From assembly GCF_907164905.1 (NCBI RefSeq), contig NZ_CAJRAF010000001.1, forward strand, positions 345,001-409,000: a DNA stretch of 64,000 nt. Reading direction: 5' to 3'. The position numbers and the translations under genes are program-made. The notes under the pieces were generated by a model. The model worked only from the letters and a program-made list of their open reading frames with translations, was not told where the DNA came from and searched no databases. Positions 8,323 through 16,105 of this stretch are shown here, piece after piece. The stretch comes from Dyadobacter sp. CECT 9275. Its GTDB lineage: Bacteria > Bacteroidota > Bacteroidia > Cytophagales > Spirosomataceae. Every line of letters begins with the position of its first letter. Within the stretch, counting starts at the first letter, position 1.

Positions 8323-9256
8323 GCTTACCTTAGGTACGATGCTTTCCGTACAATATATCATCGGGCAAATGAACTTACCGATCAACAGTTTTGTAACCTT
8401 TATCCGAAGTTATCAGGATGCCAAACTGAGTATTGAGCGTTTGGGTGAAATACACAACAAGGCAAATGAGGAAAATCCCGATGGGCAATTAATCAATGAA
8501 CTGCCGGACAACAAGTCCATTCACATCTCGGCTTTGAATTTTCGCTATGGAAGCAGTAGCTCGCAGTTGGTTCTCGATAATATCAATTTCACAATTCCTG
8601 AGGGGAAGGTTACAGCTATTGTAGGAGCAAGCGGCAGCGGAAAAACAACGTTGCTGAAATTACTTTTGAAATACCATGAACCCACCGATGGAAAAATAGA
8701 AGTAGGCAGAAGCAACCTGAAAAATATGAGATACAACTTCTGGAGAAGGCAATGTGGCGTGGTGATGCAAGAGGGATATATCTTCGCTGACTCGGTCGCC
8801 AGGAATATAAGCGAATCAGATGAAAATGGTGCGATTAATCGCAAAAAGCTTGCCCATTCCGTACATGTGGCAAATATTGGCAATTTTGTACATCAGCTAC
8901 CCAACGGATACAATACAAGGATTGGAGCCAGTGGAATGGGAATCAGTGGAGGACAAAGGCAACGCATCCTAATTGCCCGTGCCGTTTATAAGAACCCGGA
9001 ATATATTTTTTTCGATGAAGCTACCAGTGCTCTGGATGCCAACAATGAAGCGGTTATTATGAAGAATCTTGAAGACTTTTTTCAGGGTAAAACCGTAGTT
9101 GTAGTGGCACACCGACTAAGTACTGTAAAAAATGCGGATCAGATTATCGTTCTCGATCGGGGGACAATTATTGAAAGTGGTACACATAATGAATTGGTCT
9201 CCAGTAAGGGATATTATTATTCATTAGTGAAGAATCAATTGGAACTTGGCAACTGA
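8323..9256 (+). pseudogene. Peptidase-type ABC exporter, 3' fragment (last TM helix and ATPase domain)
   Basis: This is the C-terminal part of a bacteriocin/peptide exporter of the C39-peptidase ABC type. The frame enters from 8324 (LTLGTMLSVQYIIGQ, the end of the membrane domain). From the M at 8339 it has Walker A GASGSGKTT (residues 96-104), signature ISGGQ (202-206), Walker B IFFDE (E227) and the switch histidine H258. A complete family member has about 700-730 residues; the peptidase and most of the membrane domain (about 400 residues) are missing upstream, replaced by IS sequence. The stop TGA overlaps the ATG of the next gene by one base, so the pair was an operon. Export function should be lost unless another exporter substitutes. 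Confidence 0.85.
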
Positions 9257-10548
9257 TGGAGGGGATTAGGGAAGAAGACATCGACACATGGAGTGAGGCC
9301 GTTAGGGATTTTATTGAACAACCACCCCAGTGGCTTGTTCGATGGGGAACATTGTCTTTATTTGCGGTAATAGTTGCAGCTTCTGCTATTGGCTGGGTAA
9401 TACATTATCCAACCATTGTCCGTACTGACTTTCGGCTTATTTCTGATAACCTCCCTAAACCTGTCCTACTTAAAGTGGACGGCAGGATTGAAGACTTATT
9501 TGTGAGAGAAAATCAAAGGGTACAAGTGGGCAATATCCTGGCTTATGTGGAAAGTACTGCACGACACGATGAAATACTTGACCTCGAAAGGGGATTGAAC
9601 GAAATAGGTCTTATTCTGAAAGGGAAGGATCTGTCGCGTTTGAGTTCTATAAGACTGAATAGGTATGAACATTTGGGAGATGTACAGAGTGCTTATCAAA
9701 ACTTTCAGCAAGCTTTCGTGCAGGTAAGAACATTATATGGAGAAAAGTTCTATTCAAAGAAAAGGCGTTTGCTCTTAAACGATATTATTCGTTCGGAAAC
9801 GCTGGATCAGCACCTAACCGACCAGCAGAAGATTTATGTACGCGATGCCGAACTTGCTGAAAAAGAGTTTGGCGTAAACAGAAAGCTTCATAATAGTAAG
9901 GTGATAGCTGATCTTGACCTGTACAAAGAAGAAAGTAAGGCATTGGCTAAACAACTTCCTATCAAAAATATTGAAGTCTCTCGTGTCAATAATAATACCC
10001 AAAAGAATGCAAAACAGAGTGAATTGCTCGAACTGGATCGAACTGTTTATGAACAAACGGAAGGTTTTGGGCAAGCTTTGAATACACTTCGAAGTACAAT
10101 TGAATCCTGGAAAAGCAAATATCTTCTGACAGCACCTGCTTCAGGAAATATCTTCTTTTCAACAACTATGCAAGAAAAGCAGTCACTCCGGGTTGGTGCT
10201 GAAGTGATGTATGTCGGCGCGCCAACAAATAATTATCTTGGCGAGATCCGCATAATACAGGCCAATTCGGGCCTTGTGAATGTAGGGCAACGAGTGCTTG
10301 TAAAGTTTCAGGGATATCCATTTGAAGAATATGGAGCCGTTGAAGGTACAGTATCTTCCATTGCAAAGGTACCATCTGCGGACAACTCGTATTTTCTGGC
10401 AAATGTATTTTTACCCAATGGCCTCAAAACGAATTTTGGAAGAACGTTAGTTTACAAAACCGGGATGTCCGCATCCGCGGAAATAGTTACTGAAGAACTC
10501 AGGCTTATTGAGCGGTTATTTTATCAAGGTAGAAGAATGATCTTCTGA
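9256..10548 (+). CDS. HlyD-family secretion adaptor
   Basis: This 430-aa periplasmic adaptor (membrane fusion protein) would link an inner-membrane ABC exporter to an outer-membrane channel. A short cytosolic N-terminus precedes one transmembrane helix (about residues 28-50). Next comes a lipoyl-like half (LLKVDGRIEDLFVRENQRVQVG), a long alpha-helical hairpin (about 105-270), and the second half with a beta-barrel (VGQRVLVKFQGYPFEEYG). The ATG overlaps the stop of the exporter gene, which is the typical arrangement for bacteriocin exporters of Bacteroidota. It appears intact although its exporter is truncated. Confidence 0.85.
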   Translation: MEGIREEDIDTWSEAVRDFIEQPPQWLVRWGTLSLFAVIVAASAIGWVIHYPTIVRTDFRLISDNLPKPVLLKVDGRIEDLFVRENQRVQVGNILAYVESTARHDEILDLERGLNEIGLILKGKDLSRLSSIRLNRYEHLGDVQSAYQNFQQAFVQVRTLYGEKFYSKKRRLLLNDIIRSETLDQHLTDQQKIYVRDAELAEKEFGVNRKLHNSKVIADLDLYKEESKALAKQLPIKNIEVSRVNNNTQKNAKQSELLELDRTVYEQTEGFGQALNTLRSTIESWKSKYLLTAPASGNIFFSTTMQEKQSLRVGAEVMYVGAPTNNYLGEIRIIQANSGLVNVGQRVLVKFQGYPFEEYGAVEGTVSSIAKVPSADNSYFLANVFLPNGLKTNFGRTLVYKTGMSASAEIVTEELRLIERLFYQGRRMIF

Positions 10549-10580
10549 CACTAGGGTCTATTTGTTTAGCTATTTATAGA

Positions 10581-11948
10581 ATGAGAAATACTTTGATATT
10601 GTACCCAGCTAATATTTTGAGCCATTTGATTCCTTCCCTAGGCTTAGCGGCCCACCTAAAAAAGGACTATGATATTTATGTGCTAATCTCCGATCCAAAA
10701 TTCGAAGATATTGTCAGGAGCCAAGGATTTTGTCCACTGATTGATCCATTGGATATTGCTATGGGGAATGAAATGACCTATCTAAAAAAGATCGGGCGAA
10801 GATACGCACTTTTGGATGTTATTTTCGCTATGGTGAAAAATGAATTATACCATGAGAGAGTCTCGACATTAAGATGCCAATTTAGACATATGGCGCCGGT
10901 AGCGATTCTAATTGATATTTTTCATAATATGGAATGTCTTGTGTTAAGTGCAGTCTTTCCAAAAGCGGCGATCATTTGTTTAAATCCGATGCTTTCTACC
11001 TATAAGATCGATGGCCTTCCTACAGCCTCTGAGAGGTCATGGGTTACGGCCAACTCAAAAACCCAAAAGGTACGTCAGAAGTGGCATGTTCATGGGCGTA
11101 TGTCTTTTTCGAGGAATTCATTAATACACTGGGTTCGTAATTTTCAAATGGGTAGATTGCTCAAAATGAATCGGCTTGGAAAAGACAACAGAATTTCTCT
11201 GAATTCAATTTATACTAATCTCTTTGATAATGTCCCTGAACTAATACTAGCGCCCTTGGAGTTAGAGTTGGATCCTAAGGTAAAATTACGGAATCAACAC
11301 TACCTTGGACTATGTATAAATAAGAGTAGAACAGATATCGGTATACAAGGAAAATTCGATGAAATATTTTCGAAATTGAAAGTAAAACGAAATGAAGGCT
11401 CTAAGATTGTTTATTGCAGTTTTGGTACATTTTACTTAGATTCTGACCCGTCGGTTGTAATTTTTATTAAAAGTATAATTAGTGCTATTGCAATCATACC
11501 AGGGATTTTGGAAGTGATTTTTTCTGTTAAACCGCATATTATGAAAACACTACAATTGCAAGTAGATTTGCCAAAAAACATTCATTTTTTTACGCACGTA
11601 CCGCAACTTTTGGTACTTGAAAATGCAGATTTATATATTACTCACGGCGGTCTTGGTTCTATTAAAGAAAGTATATTTTATAAAGTACCAATGCTTGTTT
11701 ATCCTTTTGATTTTAGATACGATCAAAATGGCAATGGCCTTAAAGTTGAACACCACAAAATAGGGTTACGCGGTGTCTTTAATCAAGATAGCTCCAAGGA
11801 AGTAGCTGCTAAAATTGAGAAAATTCTAAATAATAAAACTTACAAAGAAAATATCTCTCAATTTAGCGATGTAGTTCAACATACCTACTCGGATGATGTA
11901 ATTAGTGATACGATTAAAACATTAATAAGACAGTATGAACCCATTTGA
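10581..11948 (+). CDS. GT1-like (UDP-glycosyltransferase/MGT-type) glycosyltransferase
   Basis: This 455-aa protein has a GT-B fold pattern: an N-terminal acceptor domain starting LILYPANILSHLIPSLGLAA (a search for the acceptor pocket seen in macrolide and UDP-glucuronosyl transferases), and a C-terminal donor domain with THGGLGSIKESIFYKVPMLV (about residues 353-372) and then PFDFRYDQNGNG, the nucleotide-sugar site. The substrate is unknown; the placement behind an exporter and HlyD suggests a secreted peptide or a small molecule. It lies 32 nt downstream of hlyD, and its 3' end overlaps the next gene by 14 nt in another frame, which suggests translational coupling. It is AT-rich compared with the housekeeping genes further right, consistent with transfer. 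Confidence 0.7.
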   Translation: MRNTLILYPANILSHLIPSLGLAAHLKKDYDIYVLISDPKFEDIVRSQGFCPLIDPLDIAMGNEMTYLKKIGRRYALLDVIFAMVKNELYHERVSTLRCQFRHMAPVAILIDIFHNMECLVLSAVFPKAAIICLNPMLSTYKIDGLPTASERSWVTANSKTQKVRQKWHVHGRMSFSRNSLIHWVRNFQMGRLLKMNRLGKDNRISLNSIYTNLFDNVPELILAPLELELDPKVKLRNQHYLGLCINKSRTDIGIQGKFDEIFSKLKVKRNEGSKIVYCSFGTFYLDSDPSVVIFIKSIISAIAIIPGILEVIFSVKPHIMKTLQLQVDLPKNIHFFTHVPQLLVLENADLYITHGGLGSIKESIFYKVPMLVYPFDFRYDQNGNGLKVEHHKIGLRGVFNQDSSKEVAAKIEKILNNKTYKENISQFSDVVQHTYSDDVISDTIKTLIRQYEPI

Positions 11949-13533
11949 ACTTAACGCAATTGAGTCGTTAGTTATATTAGTCAAGTTGTCAAAAATAAAG
12001 GTTACAAAAAATAGTTTAACCCAAGCTTTGCTAAAAAGCCCTAGTTTTCCAAGTTTGGCAGCTTTGGACGATGTTTTGACTAAGATATTTGTTAAAACAT
12101 TGACGATTAAAATAACAATAGACGAACTTCTAATAGTACCGTTACCTGCAATTGTTTTCTTGAAAAGTGAAGGAGGAATTTTTGCCACCGTTCGCAAGGT
12201 AACGGGAGAATTCGTAGAATGGTATCACACTGAAAGAGGATGGCAAAGGGAAATTTTGCGGGATTTTGATGAGAAATGGAGTGGCACAGTTCTACTGGTG
12301 GAACCGACGAATGATTCGAACGAGTTGAATTATTATGTTAATAGAGCAAAAGAATTATTGGCTAATGCAGTGATTCCTGTTCTTTTATTGGCGTTTGTTG
12401 TTTTTATATTTTTATTAGTCAATAAAGGTGTTAGTGAAATGACGACAGGATTAATACTTTTGTTATTTTTAAAACTATCTGGTGTCGTTTTTTTTGGATT
12501 TTTGTTAAAAAAAGACACTTCTATTGATTCTCAATATCTATTAAGACCTACGGTTCGCCTGTTTGAGAAGATAAATAAAATTGGGGTACTGCAAGGATCA
12601 AAAAATAGGGTATTTTTTGATGGGACTACTTGGGTCGATATGGGAATGCTGTACTTTAGTACTGGTGTATTGAGTATTGTCTTTGGGTTGATATTTCAAG
12701 CAAATATCTGCACTCAATTGTTAATTCTAAATCTTATTGTTTTACCAGTTACTTTCTATCTGGTCTACTATCAAATTTGCGTAAGGATATGGTGTCCTTT
12801 GTGTTTCATTGGATTGGCTTTTTTTTGGGTTGAGTCAGGAATTTGTATTTATTCGGCCAATGATGTTAATTTTTCAATGGGATCTCGATCATATCTGCAA
12901 GGTCTTTCAGGAATATTTTCGACCGCACTTTATTTTTTGCTAAAACCGATTGTTCACATTAGGAGAAATGGTTTTGATATACTTCGGGAGGTAAGGAGAA
13001 TGAAGTATGATCCAATCTATATGAAAAGTATTTTGATTAAGAGAAATCAGGCATCGCCTATTTTTGAAAAAATGATAGTTCCTGGAATAGGAAGCCCATC
13101 TGCTGAACATGTTATTACAGTTGTGTATAGTCCTTCTACGATGGAATCGGCGAAATGTTATTGGGAATTTCGAAATCTTTATGCGGCCGATAGGGATATT
13201 TACTGGAGAGTTGTTTTCCTACCAATAAGTCAAAGAGATTTAGACGTTATTGAAGTTATACTTAGCTACCCGCAGTCTAGAATCTTAGAGATTTTAGATA
13301 AATGGTTTTCTGACATTCATCAGTCGGTTGAAAGATTGGCGGTTACGACGGCGACCAAATCGAGATTTGAGAAGGAAGAGATCAAAGAGCAGTTGAAATT
13401 ACACTTAGATTGGTGCAATTTATCTGAGATGACCTCCGTTCCATCTTTTTTTATTGATGGAGCCTTAATTCCTTTGATTTACCACCCGAATGATTTACTT
13501 GTGTTATTAAATCAGTTAAAAGACGTAAGTTGA
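11935..13533 (+). CDS. C39-like / VKOR / thioredoxin-like membrane protein, with redox cysteines missing
   Basis: The 532-aa protein has three parts. Residues 5-125 resemble a peptidase-C39-like domain without a catalytic Cys (SPSFPSLAALDDVL). Residues 140-340 are a VKOR-type membrane domain with about five helices and the active-site pair C287-C290 (WCPLC). Residues 390-530 are a thioredoxin-like domain ending PSFFIDGALIPLIY. Such proteins normally make disulfides in exported peptides. Here the thioredoxin CxxC position reads TMES (402-405), and the VKOR loop cysteines expected near residue 215-230 are not seen. The protein overlaps the glycosyltransferase gene by 14 nt and is probably in the same transcript. 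Confidence 0.7.
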   Translation: MNPFELNAIESLVILVKLSKIKVTKNSLTQALLKSPSFPSLAALDDVLTKIFVKTLTIKITIDELLIVPLPAIVFLKSEGGIFATVRKVTGEFVEWYHTERGWQREILRDFDEKWSGTVLLVEPTNDSNELNYYVNRAKELLANAVIPVLLLAFVVFIFLLVNKGVSEMTTGLILLLFLKLSGVVFFGFLLKKDTSIDSQYLLRPTVRLFEKINKIGVLQGSKNRVFFDGTTWVDMGMLYFSTGVLSIVFGLIFQANICTQLLILNLIVLPVTFYLVYYQICVRIWCPLCFIGLAFFWVESGICIYSANDVNFSMGSRSYLQGLSGIFSTALYFLLKPIVHIRRNGFDILREVRRMKYDPIYMKSILIKRNQASPIFEKMIVPGIGSPSAEHVITVVYSPSTMESAKCYWEFRNLYAADRDIYWRVVFLPISQRDLDVIEVILSYPQSRILEILDKWFSDIHQSVERLAVTTATKSRFEKEEIKEQLKLHLDWCNLSEMTSVPSFFIDGALIPLIYHPNDLLVLLNQLKDVS

Positions 13534-13665
13534 ACTTCTGCAATTGATGTGTCTAAGTATTTGGAGGATAGAGGAATAACTTTTAATGATGGATATACGG
13601 AAACGCGACCACTTTTATGGAGCAGCCTTGCTTGGTTGAAAAATCGGGTTGAGGGACTCATTTGA
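13534..13665 (+). pseudogene. Unidentified coding remnant of 43 residues
   Basis: Directly after the TGA of the VKOR-like gene, the same frame stays open for 43 codons: it contains SKYLEDRGITFNDGYTETRP and then WSSLAWLKNRVEGL before a TGA at 13663. No ATG opens it. The composition looks like real protein, with charged and aromatic residues in a plausible order. It could be the tail of a lost gene, a start-less small protein, or an extension of the VKOR-like gene cut by a nonsense change. I do not recognise the family. Confidence 0.3.
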
Positions 13666-13713
13666 CCAAATAAAATTCCCGAACTAGTTCTAAAAAAGTA
13701 ATTATATAGCAAG

Positions 13714-14586
13714 ATGGATTTGAGTCCAAAGTATAGGCTCTTAGCCTTTTTCAAAAGGATTGAGGCAACGATAATAGCACAGATTACGAAAGATTGTGTT
13801 AACAACAGACAGCAACTTGCATCAAATAAGGTATATAGCGAAGTTGCTTCCATAATCAACCGGCAGGGGGCTTTATACCCAATGATCACCGTGATTACTC
13901 CTTCCACGGGTAGCGAAGTGTTATTAAAGGCTATTGATAGTGTCCTACATCAAGATTTTCATGATATTGTCCATCTTATTGTTGCGGATGGCGAGGATTG
14001 TAAAGAAAATATTCTGAGGATGGTAAATGATTTTGACCAAGATCGATGCAAGGTGATGGTTTTGCCGTTCAATACCGGACGAAATGGTATGAACGGACAT
14101 CGAATCTATGCCGCATTGCCGTTTCTGGTTAATTCGGAATATATTTTCTTTTTAGATCAGGACAATTGGCTGGATGCAAATCATATCAGTAGCATGATTT
14201 GTATGATGGAGAAAGACAAGCTCGATTGGGTATTTTCGATGCGCAAAATATTTACTGAAGATGGTGTATTTGTAACCAATGATAATTGTGAAAGCTTAGG
14301 TGATTATGGGTGTTATTCCCAACTACCGAATCTTGTCGACACCAATTGTTATGGATTCAGGAGAGATACACTTGTCCGATCTGCTCATTATTGGTATCAC
14401 CCTTTAAGAGCTGACCGATACTTTTTTCATCACCTACGTAGGGAATCGCCGAATTATAAATGTACAGGACTATACACCGTTAATTACCGGCTAACAGAAA
14501 ACAGATCGCCCTATCCTGAGTTTTTTCTAGCGGGCAACCGGTTTATGATGGATAAATATCGAAAGAAGTTGCCATGGGTCAAGTAG
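13714..14586 (+). CDS. Family 2 glycosyltransferase
   Basis: This is a 290-aa GT-A type glycosyltransferase. The nucleotide-binding start of the domain is MITVITPSTGSEVLLKAIDS (about residues 55-75), and the metal-binding DxD is in FFLDQDNWLDANH (about residues 147-159). The first 50 residues (FKRIEATIIAQITKDC) are outside the standard domain. The acceptor is unknown. Its position after the exporter/HlyD/GT1/VKOR-like genes matches the arrangement in glycocin loci, where a GT2 enzyme glycosylates a Cys or Ser of the precursor; that function is only inferred. Composition is AT-rich like its neighbours. Confidence 0.8.
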   Translation: MDLSPKYRLLAFFKRIEATIIAQITKDCVNNRQQLASNKVYSEVASIINRQGALYPMITVITPSTGSEVLLKAIDSVLHQDFHDIVHLIVADGEDCKENILRMVNDFDQDRCKVMVLPFNTGRNGMNGHRIYAALPFLVNSEYIFFLDQDNWLDANHISSMICMMEKDKLDWVFSMRKIFTEDGVFVTNDNCESLGDYGCYSQLPNLVDTNCYGFRRDTLVRSAHYWYHPLRADRYFFHHLRRESPNYKCTGLYTVNYRLTENRSPYPEFFLAGNRFMMDKYRKKLPWVK

Positions 14587-14702
14587 CGAAATTTCTTTGC
14601 TCATTTGTTTAGTGGATTGACAACAAACTCATCGGCTCCAAAACTTCTTTGGGGCAACAGTTAGCAACATACAGAACTATTTAACATCACATTTTCATAG
14701 TT

Positions 14703-14863
14703 CTACTGGCGGGAGTTTTTTACCTCATGGCCTCAAAACTAATTTTGGAAGAACCTTGATTTACAAAACGGGAATGTTCGCATCAAGGGAAATTATTACG
14801 AAGGATTTGCAGCTTCCGGAGCGTTTATTTTATCCGGGCAGAAGGATGCTGCTGGCACATTGA
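14703..14863 (+). pseudogene. Remnant of a second HlyD gene (last ~50 codons, frameshifted)
   Basis: The stretch encodes PHGLKTNFGRTLIYKTGMFA and ends ERLFYPGRRMLLAH before a TGA at 14861. It closely parallels the C-terminus of the intact HlyD protein (PNGLKTNFGRTLVYKTGMSA ... ERLFYQGRRMIF, 10409-10548). Upstream similarity (LLAGVF) is one base out of frame across the T-run at 14716-14721, so one T has been lost. The 115 nt between this remnant and the GT2 gene (14587-14702) hold nothing recognisable. The remnant shows that the island once held two export operons, or had a duplication. Confidence 0.75.
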
Positions 14864-14900
14864 TTTCTGTGAATAGGGGAAGATCGTTTTACTATTCCCT

Positions 14901-15920
14901 TCAGTTCCTATTGGTAGATTCTCTTTCAATTAGTTCTCCCGATAAAACAACTTCTACGGGCACAAAATTACTTTTCCGGATGTGCTTCAGTAACAGCTCG
15001 CAACTCTTCATGCCAATTTCCAGTGCGGGTTCAGCAACTGTGGAGAGCGTGGGAAAGATTATTTCACACATAGGATCGTTGGTGAAGCCGATAACCCCTA
15101 CCTCCTTGCCAATTTTTATATTTCTTCTTTTTAAAGAGATCATTGCGCCAATCGCCTTCCTGTCGTTAACGGCAAACAGAGCATCCGGTAAATTTTCTGA
15201 TTTCTCAAACAGTAGTTCGGCATCGGCTTCACCAGCCTTCTGGGAAAAACCGGAATAAATGATCCATTCATTTCTGATAGGCAAATTATACTTTATAAGT
15301 GCATCCCGGTAACCCCTCAGTCGGTTTTCGGTCAGAAATACTCCTTTGGGCCCTGTAATATGTGCTATTTTGGTATATCCCTTCTTTATCAAATGTTCCA
15401 CTGCCTGATAGGCACCATCGTAATCATCCTGCATTACCCTGGAAACATTGATCTGTTCGGGAACCCGGTCAAAAAAAACAACGGGTAACCCATCATCAAT
15501 TATGTCCTGAAAATGCATACAGGCATCCGATGGGGATGAAACACAAGCCAGTATACCGTCCAGGCTACTGAATGAGAGATCCTTCACGATGTCTTTTTCA
15601 AGATCGGAAGAGTCATTTGTGATATATAAAAAGATATTATACCCATTTTTTTGTGCAACTTCCTGGATACCCGTTATGACGGTCGAGAAATAGTAATTGG
15701 TTATGGCCGGAATAATCACCCCCAGTTTGTGTGTACTGCTTTTAACAAGGCCGGTAGCGTTAAAATTGGGCTTGTAATTCATCTTTATGGCTGTTTCCAG
15801 CACCAGTTGCCTGGTTTGAGGGCTAACGTCGTATGCATCCCTTAATGCACGGGATACCGTGGCGACCGATATCCCCAGTGCTTTGGCAATGTCCTTTATG
15901 GTAGTATATCTCCTCAGCAT
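14901..15920 (-). CDS. LacI-family transcriptional regulator
   Basis: This 339-aa repressor has the LacI helix-turn-helix at the N-terminus (YTTIKDIAKALGISVATVSR, residues 5-24) and the periplasmic-binding-protein-like sugar-sensing core (LGVIIPAITNYYFSTVITGI). It is read away from the hydrolase/GH109/nagB operon that starts at 16106, so the shared 185-nt gap probably holds both promoters. A candidate operator lies at 15959-15970. The gene context suggests that the effector is an amino-sugar derivative; this is inference. Confidence 0.93.
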   Translation of the reverse strand: MLRRYTTIKDIAKALGISVATVSRALRDAYDVSPQTRQLVLETAIKMNYKPNFNATGLVKSSTHKLGVIIPAITNYYFSTVITGIQEVAQKNGYNIFLYITNDSSDLEKDIVKDLSFSSLDGILACVSSPSDACMHFQDIIDDGLPVVFFDRVPEQINVSRVMQDDYDGAYQAVEHLIKKGYTKIAHITGPKGVFLTENRLRGYRDALIKYNLPIRNEWIIYSGFSQKAGEADAELLFEKSENLPDALFAVNDRKAIGAMISLKRRNIKIGKEVGVIGFTNDPMCEIIFPTLSTVAEPALEIGMKSCELLLKHIRKSNFVPVEVVLSGELIERESTNRN

Positions 15921-15958
15921 TTGTTTTAATCCTAGTGCGAACCTGTAAGCCGTGTTTC

Positions 15959-15970
15959 GATAACGTTCTC
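15959..15970. promoter_or_regulatory. Candidate LacI-family operator
   Basis: GATAACGTTCTC is a near-palindrome centred on AACGTT with one mismatch, the usual form of LacI/PurR-type operators. It lies 39 nt upstream of the repressor start, between the divergent genes. Confidence 0.4.
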
Positions 15971-16105
15971 GTTACTATTTAATGAGAATGGCAGAAATAG
16001 CTAAGCAAATCCTTGTAAAATTGTAAATGTAAAATTGAAAATTTGGATTACAGCCACATATAGAATAAGATTATTTTGCCGGACCAATCCGTTCAGAACT
16101 CAAAT

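Noticed and set aside
13534..13665. Bacteriocin precursor in the export island
   Set aside because: The open stretch has no start codon, no double-glycine leader and no cysteine; it is more likely a gene remnant.
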